In this document: positions 34,852 to 43,184 of the stretch, piece after piece
How the letters are laid out: every line of letters starts with the position of its first letter
Numbering within the stretch: the first letter of the stretch is position 1
Program-made: the position numbers and the translations under genes
Notes under the pieces: model-generated
Database searches by the model: none
Told to the model about the DNA's origin: nothing
Seen by the model: only the letters and a program-made list of their open reading frames with translations
NCBI RefSeq assembly: GCF_000423665.1
Contig: NZ_AUIK01000032.1
Coordinates: forward strand, 1-64,000
Direction: 5' to 3'
Length of the DNA: 64,000 nt
DNA from: Solirubrobacter soli DSM 22325
GTDB taxonomy: Bacteria; Actinomycetota; Thermoleophilia; Solirubrobacterales; Solirubrobacteraceae

Positions 34852-35190
34852 TCAACGGATCTCTATCGCTGTACCTGTCCCGTGCTGACCGGCGAGTCTC
34901 AACCCCAGAGCGGATAACTCGGGGACACTCGCGCGCGCCCCGTCTGCACGGATCGCGGTTGGCTCGAAGGGCCGCCACGTCAGTTGACGCAGCCGGAGGC
35001 CCGGCTTGGCGCGCGCCCGCCATATCGCGTCGGACTCGCCTTCCAGCACGACGTCGACGTCGCTTGGACCGTGTAGCGGCAAGAGTGCTGCCGCCCGGAT
35101 CAGCGTCGTCGCAGACCCAGCCGCTTGGCCGTAACTGACAGCCACCGGGGTCGCCGGTGGCGTCAGCAATCCACGCGGGTCCGATCTCAT
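34852..35190 (-). CDS. Possible small unknown protein
   Basis: 112 residues from ATG 35190 (MRSDPRGLLTPPATPVAVSY), with SDVDVVLEGESDAIWRARAK and RQLTWRPFEPTAIRADG in the middle. The ATG overlaps the stop of an upstream frame (ATGA) that ends with a good membrane helix (IRALAAAALLVSPVLLVAAV) but has no usable start codon near it. The pair looks like a decayed membrane protein plus a coupled partner. Third-position GC is moderate. The family is unknown. Confidence 0.4.
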   Translation of the reverse strand: MRSDPRGLLTPPATPVAVSYGQAAGSATTLIRAAALLPLHGPSDVDVVLEGESDAIWRARAKPGLRLRQLTWRPFEPTAIRADGARASVPELSALGLRLAGQHGTGTAIEIR

Positions 35191-35393
35191 CCGTAAGAGA
35201 GACGGCCCAGGTTCTCAGCCGTGATGCGGGGTCGGGACTTGTTAGGCGCGGTCGAGATGACCGCGGCAACGAGCAGGACGGGGGAGACGAGTAGAGCAGC
35301 GGCAGCCAGGGCGCGGATTCGGTCCGGGCTCTCGCGCTCACTGCTGCAACCTTCCTTCCGAACGTCCTCGTCGACTGCTGCTATAGGCAGACG

Positions 35394-35416
35394 CCGAAGT
35401 GGTGCTCTTCGACGAC
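35394..35416 (+). repeat. Island motif copy J
   Basis: GAAGTGGTGCTCTTCGACGAC, the rightmost copy; one change at each half. Intergenic, plus-oriented. Confidence 0.6.
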
Positions 35417-35505
35417 TTCGAAACTCTGCCGATACAGCTGGCGGACGACGAATCGGCGTGGTGCCGACATCCTCTCTCTTGACCTGAGCGATCATGTGAA
35501 CTTGC

Positions 35506-35522
35506 GACCGCCTGGGGCGGTC
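35506..35522 (+). promoter_or_regulatory. GACCGCC/GGCGGTC leader hairpin
   Basis: A perfect 7-base-pair stem with a 3-base loop (TGG), 56 bases before the enoyl-CoA hydratase ATG. It may be an operator (inverted repeat) or an RNA hairpin. Confidence 0.35.
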
Positions 35523-35578
35523 GAGGTCAGACGCTGGACGAGTTGACGGGCAGAGCGCTGCGCCCCTAGTCTGGAACC

Positions 35579-36394
35579 ATGCCGACGGTCGCCCGCGATC
35601 CGGCCGCCCCGAGCACCCCGACGCCGGCGCGCCGCGCGCTCGTGCGGGTCGAGCGCGAGGACGATTTCGTTCGCGTGACGATGGACATGCCGGAGCGCCG
35701 CAACGCCCTTTCGCTCGACCATATGCGGCAGCTGCTTGCCGCCGTGCGCGAGGTCGGTACGAGCGACGCTCGCGGCCTGCTGCTCGCCGCCGAGGGGCCT
35801 GTGTTCTGCGCGGGGCACGACTTCGGCGACATGGTTGACGCCGATCTGCCCGCGATGCGCGAGTTGCTCGCACTCTGCACGGAGCTCATGACGACGCTCC
35901 AGTCGATCCCGCAGCCCGTGGTCGCCCGGGTGCAGGGTTTGGCCACGGCCGCCGGTTGCCAGCTGGTCGCGACGGCAGACCTCGCCGTCGCCTCCGAGGA
36001 AGCGGCCTTTGCGATCCCTGGCGGTAAGGGCGGCTGGTTCTGCCACACCCCGCTCGTCGCGGTCGCCCGCGCCCTGCCGCGTAAGCGCGCGCTCGAGATG
36101 GCCTTCACCGGCGACGTGATCGACGCCCGAACCGCGGCGGCGTGGGGCCTTGTGAACGCGGTCGTCCCGGCCGCCGAACTCGACGCGGCTTGCCTGGACC
36201 TCCTGCGCCGTGCCACACGAGGCAGCCGGAGCTCGAAGGCGCTGGGCAAGCAAGGGTTCTACGCCCAGGTCGACCTGGACCAGCCGAAGGGCTACGCCTA
36301 CGCGATCGAGTTGATGGCCGCGTCCAGCCAGACGCCCGACGCGCGCGAGGGCATGCTCGCGTTCCTGGAGAAGCGCGCGCCGCGCTTCGACTGA
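35579..36394 (+). CDS. Enoyl-CoA hydratase/isomerase family protein
   Basis: 271 residues from ATG 35579. A disordered start (PAAPSTPTPARRA) leads into the crotonase fold: VTMDMPERRNALSLDHM, then GPVFCAGHDFGDMVD (oxyanion hole), then LATAAGCQLVATADLAVASE and GLVNAVVPAAELDAAC. The sequence resembles ECHDC3-type members. The usual hydratase catalytic Glu pair is not clearly present at GGKGGWFCHTP, so it may be an isomerase or a non-hydratase crotonase. It could serve acyl-CoA catabolism of amine-derived acids, since the amine oxidase operon follows, but the 114-base gap allows a separate promoter. Confidence 0.9.
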   Translation: MPTVARDPAAPSTPTPARRALVRVEREDDFVRVTMDMPERRNALSLDHMRQLLAAVREVGTSDARGLLLAAEGPVFCAGHDFGDMVDADLPAMRELLALCTELMTTLQSIPQPVVARVQGLATAAGCQLVATADLAVASEEAAFAIPGGKGGWFCHTPLVAVARALPRKRALEMAFTGDVIDARTAAAWGLVNAVVPAAELDAACLDLLRRATRGSRSSKALGKQGFYAQVDLDQPKGYAYAIELMAASSQTPDAREGMLAFLEKRAPRFD

Positions 36395-36508
36395 CCGGCG
36401 CTCAGACTAAGCCACCGGCAAGGTGTAGATTGGGTGTGCATCGGCCGTGTGCCGGCGTGGTTTGCGTCGGTCTGCTCCCCGCAGGGTCCTGACCAGGCTG
36501 GAGGTCGC

Positions 36509-38059
36509 ATGAGCAAGGTCACCGCCGCACCACCCGCCCGCACGCGGGTGCCGAATCGCGAGCACGCCCTCGCGGAGGACGTGCTGGGGTTGCCTCAGGT
36601 GCTGTTCTGCATCGTCACGGGCGCGGCTCCGCTCGCGGCGTTGCTCTTCAACGTGCCGGTCGCCGTCTCGGGCGGCGGCTACGCCGTGCCGGCGGCGTTC
36701 ATCGTCGCGACCGTCGCATTGACGATCTTCTCCGTCGGCTACATCGAGATGGCGCGCCGCGTGACCGCGGTCGGCGGGTTCTACACGTTCATCACTCGCG
36801 GCCTGGGGTCGGTCATGGGCATGGGCGCGGGCTATCTGATCGCGTTCTGTTACATCATCTTCGCGGCGGCCGTCACGGGGGTCGGCAGCTACTTCGCGTC
36901 GACGTCGGTCGAAGCGTGGTTCGGCGTCTCGATCTCGGCCTGGGCGTATGAGGCTTTCTTCCTTGCGCTGATGACCGCCTTCGCCTGGTTCCACATCGAG
37001 CTGACCGCCAAGATCCTCGGCGTCGCGCTCGTGTCCGAGGTGCTCGTCATGCTCATCCTGGCGTTCGCGATCCTCGTCCAGGGCGGACCTGACGGGTTCA
37101 GCGCCGCGCCGCTGAACCCCGCGAACATCTTCGACAACGAGGCCGCGTTGAAGGTCTTCGGGGCGGCTGCCGCCGGCGTGGCGATCTTCGGCGCCTTCTG
37201 GTCGTGGGTCGGCTTCGAGATGGCGCCCAACTACGCCGAGGAGTCGCGCGAGCCGCACAAGATCGCCAAGCGCGCGCTGTACATCTCGGTCATCAGCCTC
37301 GGCGTGTTCTACACGTTCGTCTCGTACATGTTCGTCACCGGCTGGGGACTGACCGGCTCCGCGCAGGCCGTCAGCGACCAGTTCGCCGGCAAGTACGCCT
37401 CGGCGTTCTACCCGCTCAGCGACAAGTTCGTGGGGTCCGGGCTGACCACGATGATCGAGATCCTGATCATCACGAGCTCGTTCGCCTGCGCGATGGCCTT
37501 CTACAACACGGGCTCGCGTTACCTGTTCTCACTCGCGCGCGAAGGCCTGCTGCCGGCGGCGCTCGGGCGGACCCACCCGACGCAGAAGGGCCCGGTCAAC
37601 GCGTCGATGGTCGTGACCGTGATCGTCGGGCTCTACATGCTGGCGTTCACGCTGTCGGACCCCAGCACGCTCGCCGCGCTGCTCAAGCTCGGGACCTGGA
37701 CGCCGCTGCTCGGCGTGCTCGGGATCCTGGCCGTACAGGGCCTGTGCAGCCTCGCGATCATCCGCTACTTCCGGACCGAGGCCGCGGATGGGTTCCATCC
37801 CATCAAGACGCTGATCGCGCCGTTCATCGGCTTCCTGGCCATGGCCGGCGCCTGCTATCTGCTGATCGACAACCGGGCGGGCCTCTCCGGCGCCGGCGAC
37901 GCCCTGTACATCAAGCTCGTGCCGTGGGTGGTGTTGATCGTGTTCCTGATCGGCTGCGCGACGGCGCTGTGGATGCGCCGCAATGCCGTCCACCGCTATC
38001 GGAAGATCGGGCGCTTCGTGCGCGAGGAAGACGTTGAGGCGGCGGAGGCGACGGTATGA
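36509..38059 (+). CDS. APC-family amino acid/amine permease
   Basis: 516 residues from ATG 36509, preceded by GGAGG. About twelve membrane helices; helix 1 region QVLFCIVTGAAPLAALLFNV carries the small-residue (GxG-like) substrate motif, and GGFYTFITRGLGSVMGMGAG is typical of amino acid-polyamine-organocation transporters. The C-terminus is soluble and acidic (REEDVEAAEATV). Its stop overlaps the amine oxidase start (ATGA), so the permease very likely brings in the oxidase's substrate, perhaps a primary amine such as an aromatic amine or a short polyamine. Specificity is not readable. Confidence 0.93.
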   Translation: MSKVTAAPPARTRVPNREHALAEDVLGLPQVLFCIVTGAAPLAALLFNVPVAVSGGGYAVPAAFIVATVALTIFSVGYIEMARRVTAVGGFYTFITRGLGSVMGMGAGYLIAFCYIIFAAAVTGVGSYFASTSVEAWFGVSISAWAYEAFFLALMTAFAWFHIELTAKILGVALVSEVLVMLILAFAILVQGGPDGFSAAPLNPANIFDNEAALKVFGAAAAGVAIFGAFWSWVGFEMAPNYAEESREPHKIAKRALYISVISLGVFYTFVSYMFVTGWGLTGSAQAVSDQFAGKYASAFYPLSDKFVGSGLTTMIEILIITSSFACAMAFYNTGSRYLFSLAREGLLPAALGRTHPTQKGPVNASMVVTVIVGLYMLAFTLSDPSTLAALLKLGTWTPLLGVLGILAVQGLCSLAIIRYFRTEAADGFHPIKTLIAPFIGFLAMAGACYLLIDNRAGLSGAGDALYIKLVPWVVLIVFLIGCATALWMRRNAVHRYRKIGRFVREEDVEAAEATV

Positions 38060-39990
38060 GCACGCTCCAAGAGCCGCGGGTCGGCCATCCGCTGGAGCCG
38101 CTGAGCGCTGAGGAGGTCAGCGCGGCGTCGGCGATCCTGAAGGCCGGCAAGGGCCTCGGGGCGACGGCGCGCTTCGTGTTCGTCACCTTGCACGAGCCGC
38201 CGAAGGCGGCCGTGCAGGCGGGCGAGTCCGTGCCGCGCGAAGCGTTCATCGTCCTCTACGAGCGCTCGCAGCGGGCCACCTATGAGGCGGTCGTCTCGCT
38301 CACGGACCGCAACGTCGTCTCCTTCAAGCACGTCGAGGGCGTGCAGCCGCAGATCACGATGGAGGAGTTCATGGCCTGCGAGGAGGCCGTGCAGGCCAAT
38401 CCGGAGTGGCAGGCGGCTGTCCGCAAGCGCGGCGTCGAGGACTTCTCTCTGACGATGCTCGACCCGTGGGCGGCGGGCTACACGGGCGAGCACGACGCGC
38501 CCACCGAGCGGCGGATTCTGCGTCCGCTGACCTGGGTGCGCTCCGAGCCCGGCGACAACGGCTACGCCCGCCCGGTCGAGGGCCTGATCGTCGAGTTCGA
38601 CATCGACCGGATGGAGGTCGTCAACGTCGAGGACCACGGCGTCGTCCCGCTACCGCCGAAGGCCGGCAACTACGACCCGCAGCGCATGGCCGCGGCGGAC
38701 AACGTCCCGCGCTACGAGACCCAGCGCGGCGACCTCAAGCCGATCGAGATCACGCAGCCCGAGGGCCCGAGTTTCGAGGTCGACGGCCACCACGTGCGCT
38801 GGCAGAAGTGGCAGCTGCGGATCGGCTTCACGCCGCGCGAGGGCCTGGTGCTGCACGAGATCGGCTACGAGGACCGCGGCACGCTGCGGCCGATCGTCTA
38901 CCGCGCCTCGCTGTCGGAGATGTACATCCCGTACGGGGACCCCGCGCCGATGCACCGGCGCAAGAACGTGTTCGACATGGGCGAGTACGGCATCGGCTGG
39001 CTGTGCAACCCGCTCGAACTGGGCTGCGACTGCCTGGGCGAGATCCGCTACTTCGACGGGGTCTGCAACGACCAGGATGGCGAGCCGCTGGTCATCCCCA
39101 ACGCGATCTGCATGCACGAAGAGGACGTCGGCATCGGCTGGAAGCACATGGACTTCCGCACCGAGGACGTGGAGGTGCGGCGATCGCGCCGGCTCGTGAT
39201 CTCGACGATCGCCACCGTCGGCAACTACGAGTATGGGTACTTCTGGTACCTCTACACCGACGGCACGATCGAGTACGAGGTCAAGCTCACCGGCGTCATC
39301 TCCACCGGCGCGCTGGCGCTCGGCGAGCGTCCGGCGCACGGCACGCTGCTCGCGCCTGGCCTCTACGCGCCGCACCATCAGCACTTCTTCGCGGTGCGGC
39401 TGGACATGGCGGTGGACGGCAACGAGAACACGGTCGTGCAGTTGGACTCGGTGCCGTCGCCGCCCGGTCCCGAGAACCCGATGGACTCGGCCTGGACGGT
39501 GCAGCGCACGGTCTACGCGACCGAGCGCGAGGCGCAGGCGCAGATCGACCCGCTGCATGGCCGCTTCTGGCGGATCGAGAACGCCGGCAAGGTCTCCGAG
39601 CTCGGCGATCCCGTCGCATACAAGCTGATGCCGGGCGAGAACGTGGCGCCGATGTTCGCGCCCAGCTCGCGCTTCGCGGCGCGCGGCGGGTTCACGAGCA
39701 ACCACGTGTGGGTGACGCGCTACGACCCGGAGCAGCGCTACGCGGCCGGCGACTACCCGTACCAGCACGCGGGCGGCGACGGCCTGCCGCGCTGGACGGC
39801 GGAGGACCGCCCGATCGAGGACACCGACGTCGTGCTCTGGTACGTGTTCGGCGCTCACCACATCGCGCGGCCGGAGGACTGGCCCGTGATGCCGGTCTCC
39901 ACGGTCGGATTCATGCTCAAGCCCTCCGGATTCTTCGACGGCAACCCGGCACTGGACATGCCGTCGCCGTCGCACTGCCATCACGACTAG
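38056..39990 (+). CDS. tynA: Copper-containing primary amine oxidase
   Basis: 644 residues. The Tyr that becomes topaquinone is in TVGNYEYGYFW (consensus N-Y-[DE]-Y). The catalytic Asp base is in NVFDMGEYGIGWL, and the copper His ligands are in APHHQHFFAVRLD (H-x-H) and FGAHHIARPEDWP. The CDCLGEIRYFDGV and NAICMHEEDVGI strings match Arthrobacter-type phenylethylamine/histamine oxidases. It lacks a signal peptide and is probably cytoplasmic, as in other actinobacteria. It oxidises a primary amine to aldehyde, ammonia and hydrogen peroxide. It is coupled to the permease by a 4-base overlap; no aldehyde dehydrogenase is adjacent. A strong bidirectional hairpin follows. Confidence 0.97.
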   Translation: MSTLQEPRVGHPLEPLSAEEVSAASAILKAGKGLGATARFVFVTLHEPPKAAVQAGESVPREAFIVLYERSQRATYEAVVSLTDRNVVSFKHVEGVQPQITMEEFMACEEAVQANPEWQAAVRKRGVEDFSLTMLDPWAAGYTGEHDAPTERRILRPLTWVRSEPGDNGYARPVEGLIVEFDIDRMEVVNVEDHGVVPLPPKAGNYDPQRMAAADNVPRYETQRGDLKPIEITQPEGPSFEVDGHHVRWQKWQLRIGFTPREGLVLHEIGYEDRGTLRPIVYRASLSEMYIPYGDPAPMHRRKNVFDMGEYGIGWLCNPLELGCDCLGEIRYFDGVCNDQDGEPLVIPNAICMHEEDVGIGWKHMDFRTEDVEVRRSRRLVISTIATVGNYEYGYFWYLYTDGTIEYEVKLTGVISTGALALGERPAHGTLLAPGLYAPHHQHFFAVRLDMAVDGNENTVVQLDSVPSPPGPENPMDSAWTVQRTVYATEREAQAQIDPLHGRFWRIENAGKVSELGDPVAYKLMPGENVAPMFAPSSRFAARGGFTSNHVWVTRYDPEQRYAAGDYPYQHAGGDGLPRWTAEDRPIEDTDVVLWYVFGAHHIARPEDWPVMPVSTVGFMLKPSGFFDGNPALDMPSPSHCHHD

Positions 39991-40005
39991 TACGCGCCTC
40001 GCAGG

Positions 40006-40034
40006 GCGGCCCGGCCGTTTGCCGGCCGGGCCGC
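40006..40034. terminator. Bidirectional hairpin terminator
   Basis: GCGGCCCGGCC and GGCCGGGCCGC form a perfect 11-base-pair stem around a 7-base loop, between the convergent amine oxidase and amidase genes, 16 and 20 bases from their stops. It can end transcription from both sides. Confidence 0.75.
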
Positions 40035-40053
40035 ACTTGCCGCGCATCCCTGG

Positions 40054-41457
40054 TCAGGGTGCTGTCGTCAGTTCGCCGGCGCGCTCCAGTTGGGCGGCGA
40101 TTTGCAGCAGGACCGTTTCCTCGGGCGCCATCAGCTGCACCCCGATCGGTAGCCCATCGGTCGTGGTAGCGAGCGGCAGCGAGATCGCCGCGAAGCCCGA
40201 CACGTTGGCCATCGGCGTCCAGCCCGTCGTGGCGAACTCGACGCGGAAGAACTCCCTCGTCGAGCCGCGCGGCTGGTTGAGGTGAGCCAGCGGCGGGGGG
40301 CCGTCTGTCAAGAGCGTCGGAACCAGGAACGCGTCAACGTCCGCCAGCCCGTCGGCGAAGCGCCGGCCTTGTGCGTGGACGCTGGCGATCGCGCCCGCAT
40401 ACTGCGCGCCGGTTACCGAGCGGCCCTCCTCGAGCATCTCCCATGCGGTCGGCTCGAGCTCCCCGCGTTCGGGGGGCCGGCCAAGCTCGGACTCCGCCAG
40501 CGCATGCAGCTCCAGATTCGAGACCTGGTGCAGCACCGCGACCGTGTCCAGCACCGGCTCGGGGTCGAAGACCGGCGCACCCTGCATGAGCTCGTGGCCG
40601 AGCCCTGTCAGGATCGCTGCCGCAGCCTCGACCGCTGCGCGCACGTCGGCGTGCGTAGTGCCCTCGAACGGCGCATCGGCCGTCCAGCGGATCCGCAGCG
40701 CCGGCGGATCGCGCTCGATCGCCGCAAGCCACGACTCGGCAGGCGGTGCGGCGAAATAGGGATCGCCGATCGCCGGGCCGGCGGTCGCGTCCAGGAGCGC
40801 GGCGCAATCGCGCACCGTGCGGGTCAGTGCGTGCTCGTTGACCAGGCCCTCGAGCACATGACCGGCGTCGGGCGCGAACGTCTTGCGTCCGCGGGCGGGC
40901 TTCAGCCCGATCACGCCGCAGCACGACGCCGGCACTCGGATCGAACCCGTCCCGTCACCGCCGGATGCCGCCGGTACGAGGCCGGCCGCGACAGCGGCAG
41001 CGGACCCGCCGCTCGAGCCGCCCGGCGAGCGGTCCGGAGCGCGCGGATTGACCGTCGGACCGAAGAGCACCGGTTCTGTCGTGCAGTGGTTGCCCCACTC
41101 GGGCGTGTTGGTCTTACCCGCGACGACGAGGCCCGCGGCCAGGTAGCGGGCGACTACGACCGACGTCGCCGGCGACACGTGGGCGCGCAGCGCCATCGAG
41201 CCCATCCGCTCGGGCACGCCCGCGATCGGCGCGCCGAGGTCCTTGAGCAGGAACGGCGCGCCCGCAAGCGGCCCGTCGCCGAGCGGCCCGGACGCCTGCG
41301 ACCGCGCACGATCGAACAGATCGCAGATCACGGCGTTGAGGGAGCGCGCGGACTCGATGCGCTCAATCGCCGCATCGAGCAACTCGAGCGCCGTCGCTTC
41401 ACCGGAACGCACCAGCGCCGCGTGGCCGAGCAGATCGAGCGACGTCAGGTCGGTCAT
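40054..41457 (-). CDS. Amidase-signature family amidase
   Basis: 467 residues from ATG 41457 (MTDLTSLDLLGHAALVRSGE). The catalytic Lys lies in PFLLKDLGAPIAG, the signature Ser in PGGSSGGSAAAVAAGLVPAA and the acyl-binding Ser in GDGTGSIRVPAS; all three are present, so a hydrolase acting on C-N (amide) bonds is expected. The substrate is unknown. It is convergent with the amine oxidase, so its link to amine metabolism rests on proximity only. The frame is open 103 codons further upstream, but that region is Pro/Ala-rich and lacks the fold. No ribosome binding site is obvious. Confidence 0.9.
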   Translation of the reverse strand: MTDLTSLDLLGHAALVRSGEATALELLDAAIERIESARSLNAVICDLFDRARSQASGPLGDGPLAGAPFLLKDLGAPIAGVPERMGSMALRAHVSPATSVVVARYLAAGLVVAGKTNTPEWGNHCTTEPVLFGPTVNPRAPDRSPGGSSGGSAAAVAAGLVPAASGGDGTGSIRVPASCCGVIGLKPARGRKTFAPDAGHVLEGLVNEHALTRTVRDCAALLDATAGPAIGDPYFAAPPAESWLAAIERDPPALRIRWTADAPFEGTTHADVRAAVEAAAAILTGLGHELMQGAPVFDPEPVLDTVAVLHQVSNLELHALAESELGRPPERGELEPTAWEMLEEGRSVTGAQYAGAIASVHAQGRRFADGLADVDAFLVPTLLTDGPPPLAHLNQPRGSTREFFRVEFATTGWTPMANVSGFAAISLPLATTTDGLPIGVQLMAPEETVLLQIAAQLERAGELTTAP

Positions 41458-41710
41458 CGACACGACAGTCTCACCGGCGGCAACCACCGCCGCAACCCAG
41501 AGCCGATCGGGCACAAGCCGAGCGTTCTTGGCACACTCCGGCGTCGCCTCTGCTCGCACGCCCGCCGATCCGCCGACGGCTGCCACCAGTGGAGGCGCGC
41601 GCGAACAACGCCCAGTCTTGAACAGACGGCCGGGCGCCGCGGCCGCGAACGTCGACATCGGCGAAGATCCCGCGCCCGGTGATGCGAGGCTGATTTGCGA
41701 TCCTTGATCG
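41458..41710. other. Divergent promoter region
   Basis: 253 bases between the amidase and the phosphotransferase-like gene, transcribed apart; expected to hold both promoters. No distinct operator is seen. Confidence 0.4.
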
Positions 41711-42295
41711 GTGGCGGCGGCTTGCATCGTTCTCAACGGCCCGAGTTGCTCGGGCAAGTCCAGCATCGCCGCCGCGCTTCAGGAGCGGTGGCCGAGGCCG
41801 CTGCAGTCGACAGGGATCGACACCTTCCTGGCGGCGCAGAGCGATCGCTTCTTCGCGATCGATGGGACCCTGACCGACGGGATCAGCTGGGTGCCGACAA
41901 CCGTCGACGGCATGCCCGCCTTCGACATCGTGCCCGGAGAACTCGGCCTCGGAATGATCCGGGCAAGCCACTCCTTCTGGTCGTCATGTGTCGAGGCAGG
42001 GCTCGATCAGGTCATCGATGATGTCTGGGTGATACCCGAGCAACCCGCGGGGTTGGAGCGGGCGTTGTCGCGGGCGACTGCGCTCTGGGTCGGAGTGCAT
42101 TGTCCGTTGGCGATCATCGTGCAGCGCGAGCAAGATCGCGGCGACCGGCACGTCGGCGCCGCGCGCGGGCATTACCGGCTGACGCACAGCTTCAGGGACT
42201 ACGACGTCATCGTGGACACGTCATCGGCGACACCGGACGCCTGCGCCGCCCTGATCGTGGAGAGGTTCAGAGCACGCTTCCCGGCGTGGCCCTAG
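41711..42295 (+). CDS. Chloramphenicol phosphotransferase-like kinase
   Basis: 194 residues, GTG start at 41711. The N-terminus IVLNGPSCSGKSSIAAALQE is a P-loop, followed by GIDTFLAAQSDRFF, then DDVWVIPEQPAGLERALSRA and HVGAARGHYRLTHSF. This is the pattern of chloramphenicol 3-O-phosphotransferase-like (CPT) kinases, which transfer phosphate from ATP to hydroxyls of small molecules. Whether it confers resistance cannot be told. It is alone, between the amidase and the response regulator. Confidence 0.82.
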   Translation: MAAACIVLNGPSCSGKSSIAAALQERWPRPLQSTGIDTFLAAQSDRFFAIDGTLTDGISWVPTTVDGMPAFDIVPGELGLGMIRASHSFWSSCVEAGLDQVIDDVWVIPEQPAGLERALSRATALWVGVHCPLAIIVQREQDRGDRHVGAARGHYRLTHSFRDYDVIVDTSSATPDACAALIVERFRARFPAWP

Positions 42296-42503
42296 AGACA
42301 TCGACTCATCGAGGGCCCGCTTGCGCGCGCTCGCCACAACTCGGAGGCAAGGCGACAACGACACCGGCATCGGCGTCTTCTCGGATCTTGGGCCGGTAAC
42401 CGCGCATGGCGCCGATCACCGTCATCTGTCCCGGCAGCTACGACAAATGTCTCGGGCGCGGCGCAGCGGCGGAACCGCGGCTTATGATCGGCTCGTGTCC
42501 GCC
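42296..42503. other. Intergenic, no gene seen
   Basis: 208 bases before the response regulator; presumed promoter region. The open frame reaching back to 42321 lacks receiver-domain sequence, and no strong ribosome binding site precedes either start candidate. Confidence 0.4.
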
Positions 42504-43184
42504 ATGGAAGACGCCGACGAGCCGATCCGGGTGTTCATCGTCGACGATCACGGCCTCGTGCGCCGCGGCGTGCGGTCGTACCTGTCCATCTTTGACGACA
42601 TCGAGGTCGTCGGCGAGGCCGGTGCCGCGCAGGAGGCCATCGATGCCGTCTCGGCGCTCGCGAGCCATGACGAGCCGCCGCACGTGGTTCTGATGGATCT
42701 GGCCATGGAGCCCATCGACGGGGTCGAGGCGACGCGTCGGCTGCGCGCGACGTGGCCGGACGTGGAGGTCGTCGCGGTCACCTCGTTGATCGATCAGTCC
42801 AGGGTGGAAGCCGCGCTGCAGGCCGGCGCGGCGGGCTACCTGGTCAAGGACGCGGCGCCGGAGGAGCTCGCGGTGGCGATCCGGGCCGCGCGGCGGGGCG
42901 AGATCCACATCGACGGCGCGCTCGCCCGCCGGATGATGGCCTCGTTGCGGCCGGCACCGGCGCCCGCGGCGGGCCCGTTCGACGAGCTCTCCGAGCGCGA
43001 GCTGGAGATCCTGCAGCTGATCGCCGACGGCCATGCCAATAAGGAGATCGCCCGGCGGCTGGTGCTCAGCGAGCGCACCGTGCGCACGCACGTCAGCCAC
43101 ATCCTGGCCAAGCTGGGCCTCACGTCGCGGACGCAGGCGGCGTTGCTCGCAGTGCGCGAGGGGCTCCGGCCCGCGAGTTGGTAG
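42504..43184 (+). CDS. NarL/LuxR-family response regulator
   Basis: 226 residues from ATG 42504; GTG 42495 is an equally possible start three codons earlier. The receiver domain has VFIVDDHGLVRRGV, the phospho-acceptor Asp in VVLMDLAMEPIDGVE, and the Lys in YLVKDAAPEEL. The LuxR helix-turn-helix is LSERELEILQLIADGHANKE, then RTVRTHVSHILAKLGL. It works with the histidine kinase encoded on the opposite strand, with which its 3' end overlaps by 65 bases. Targets are unknown. Confidence 0.92.
   Translation: MEDADEPIRVFIVDDHGLVRRGVRSYLSIFDDIEVVGEAGAAQEAIDAVSALASHDEPPHVVLMDLAMEPIDGVEATRRLRATWPDVEVVAVTSLIDQSRVEAALQAGAAGYLVKDAAPEELAVAIRAARRGEIHIDGALARRMMASLRPAPAPAAGPFDELSERELEILQLIADGHANKEIARRLVLSERTVRTHVSHILAKLGLTSRTQAALLAVREGLRPASW

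Larger units (their letters stand above)
35191..35578. other. Gap at island end with motif copy J
   Basis: 388 bases. Holds the last motif copy, remains of a possible membrane-helix frame on the minus strand (to about 35340), and the leader of the enoyl-CoA hydratase gene with a perfect 7-base-pair hairpin at 35506-35522. Confidence 0.5.

Noticed and set aside
20673..35416. Calling the island a class of integron with attC sites
   Set aside because: No integrase gene and no core-site ends RYYYAAC/GTTRRRY were found, flanks of the motif show no shared long inverted repeat, and genes are in mixed orientation.
35187..35873. 228-codon minus frame ending in a membrane helix
   Set aside because: Most of it is an antisense shadow of the hydratase gene; only the last 50 codons look coded and lack a usable start.
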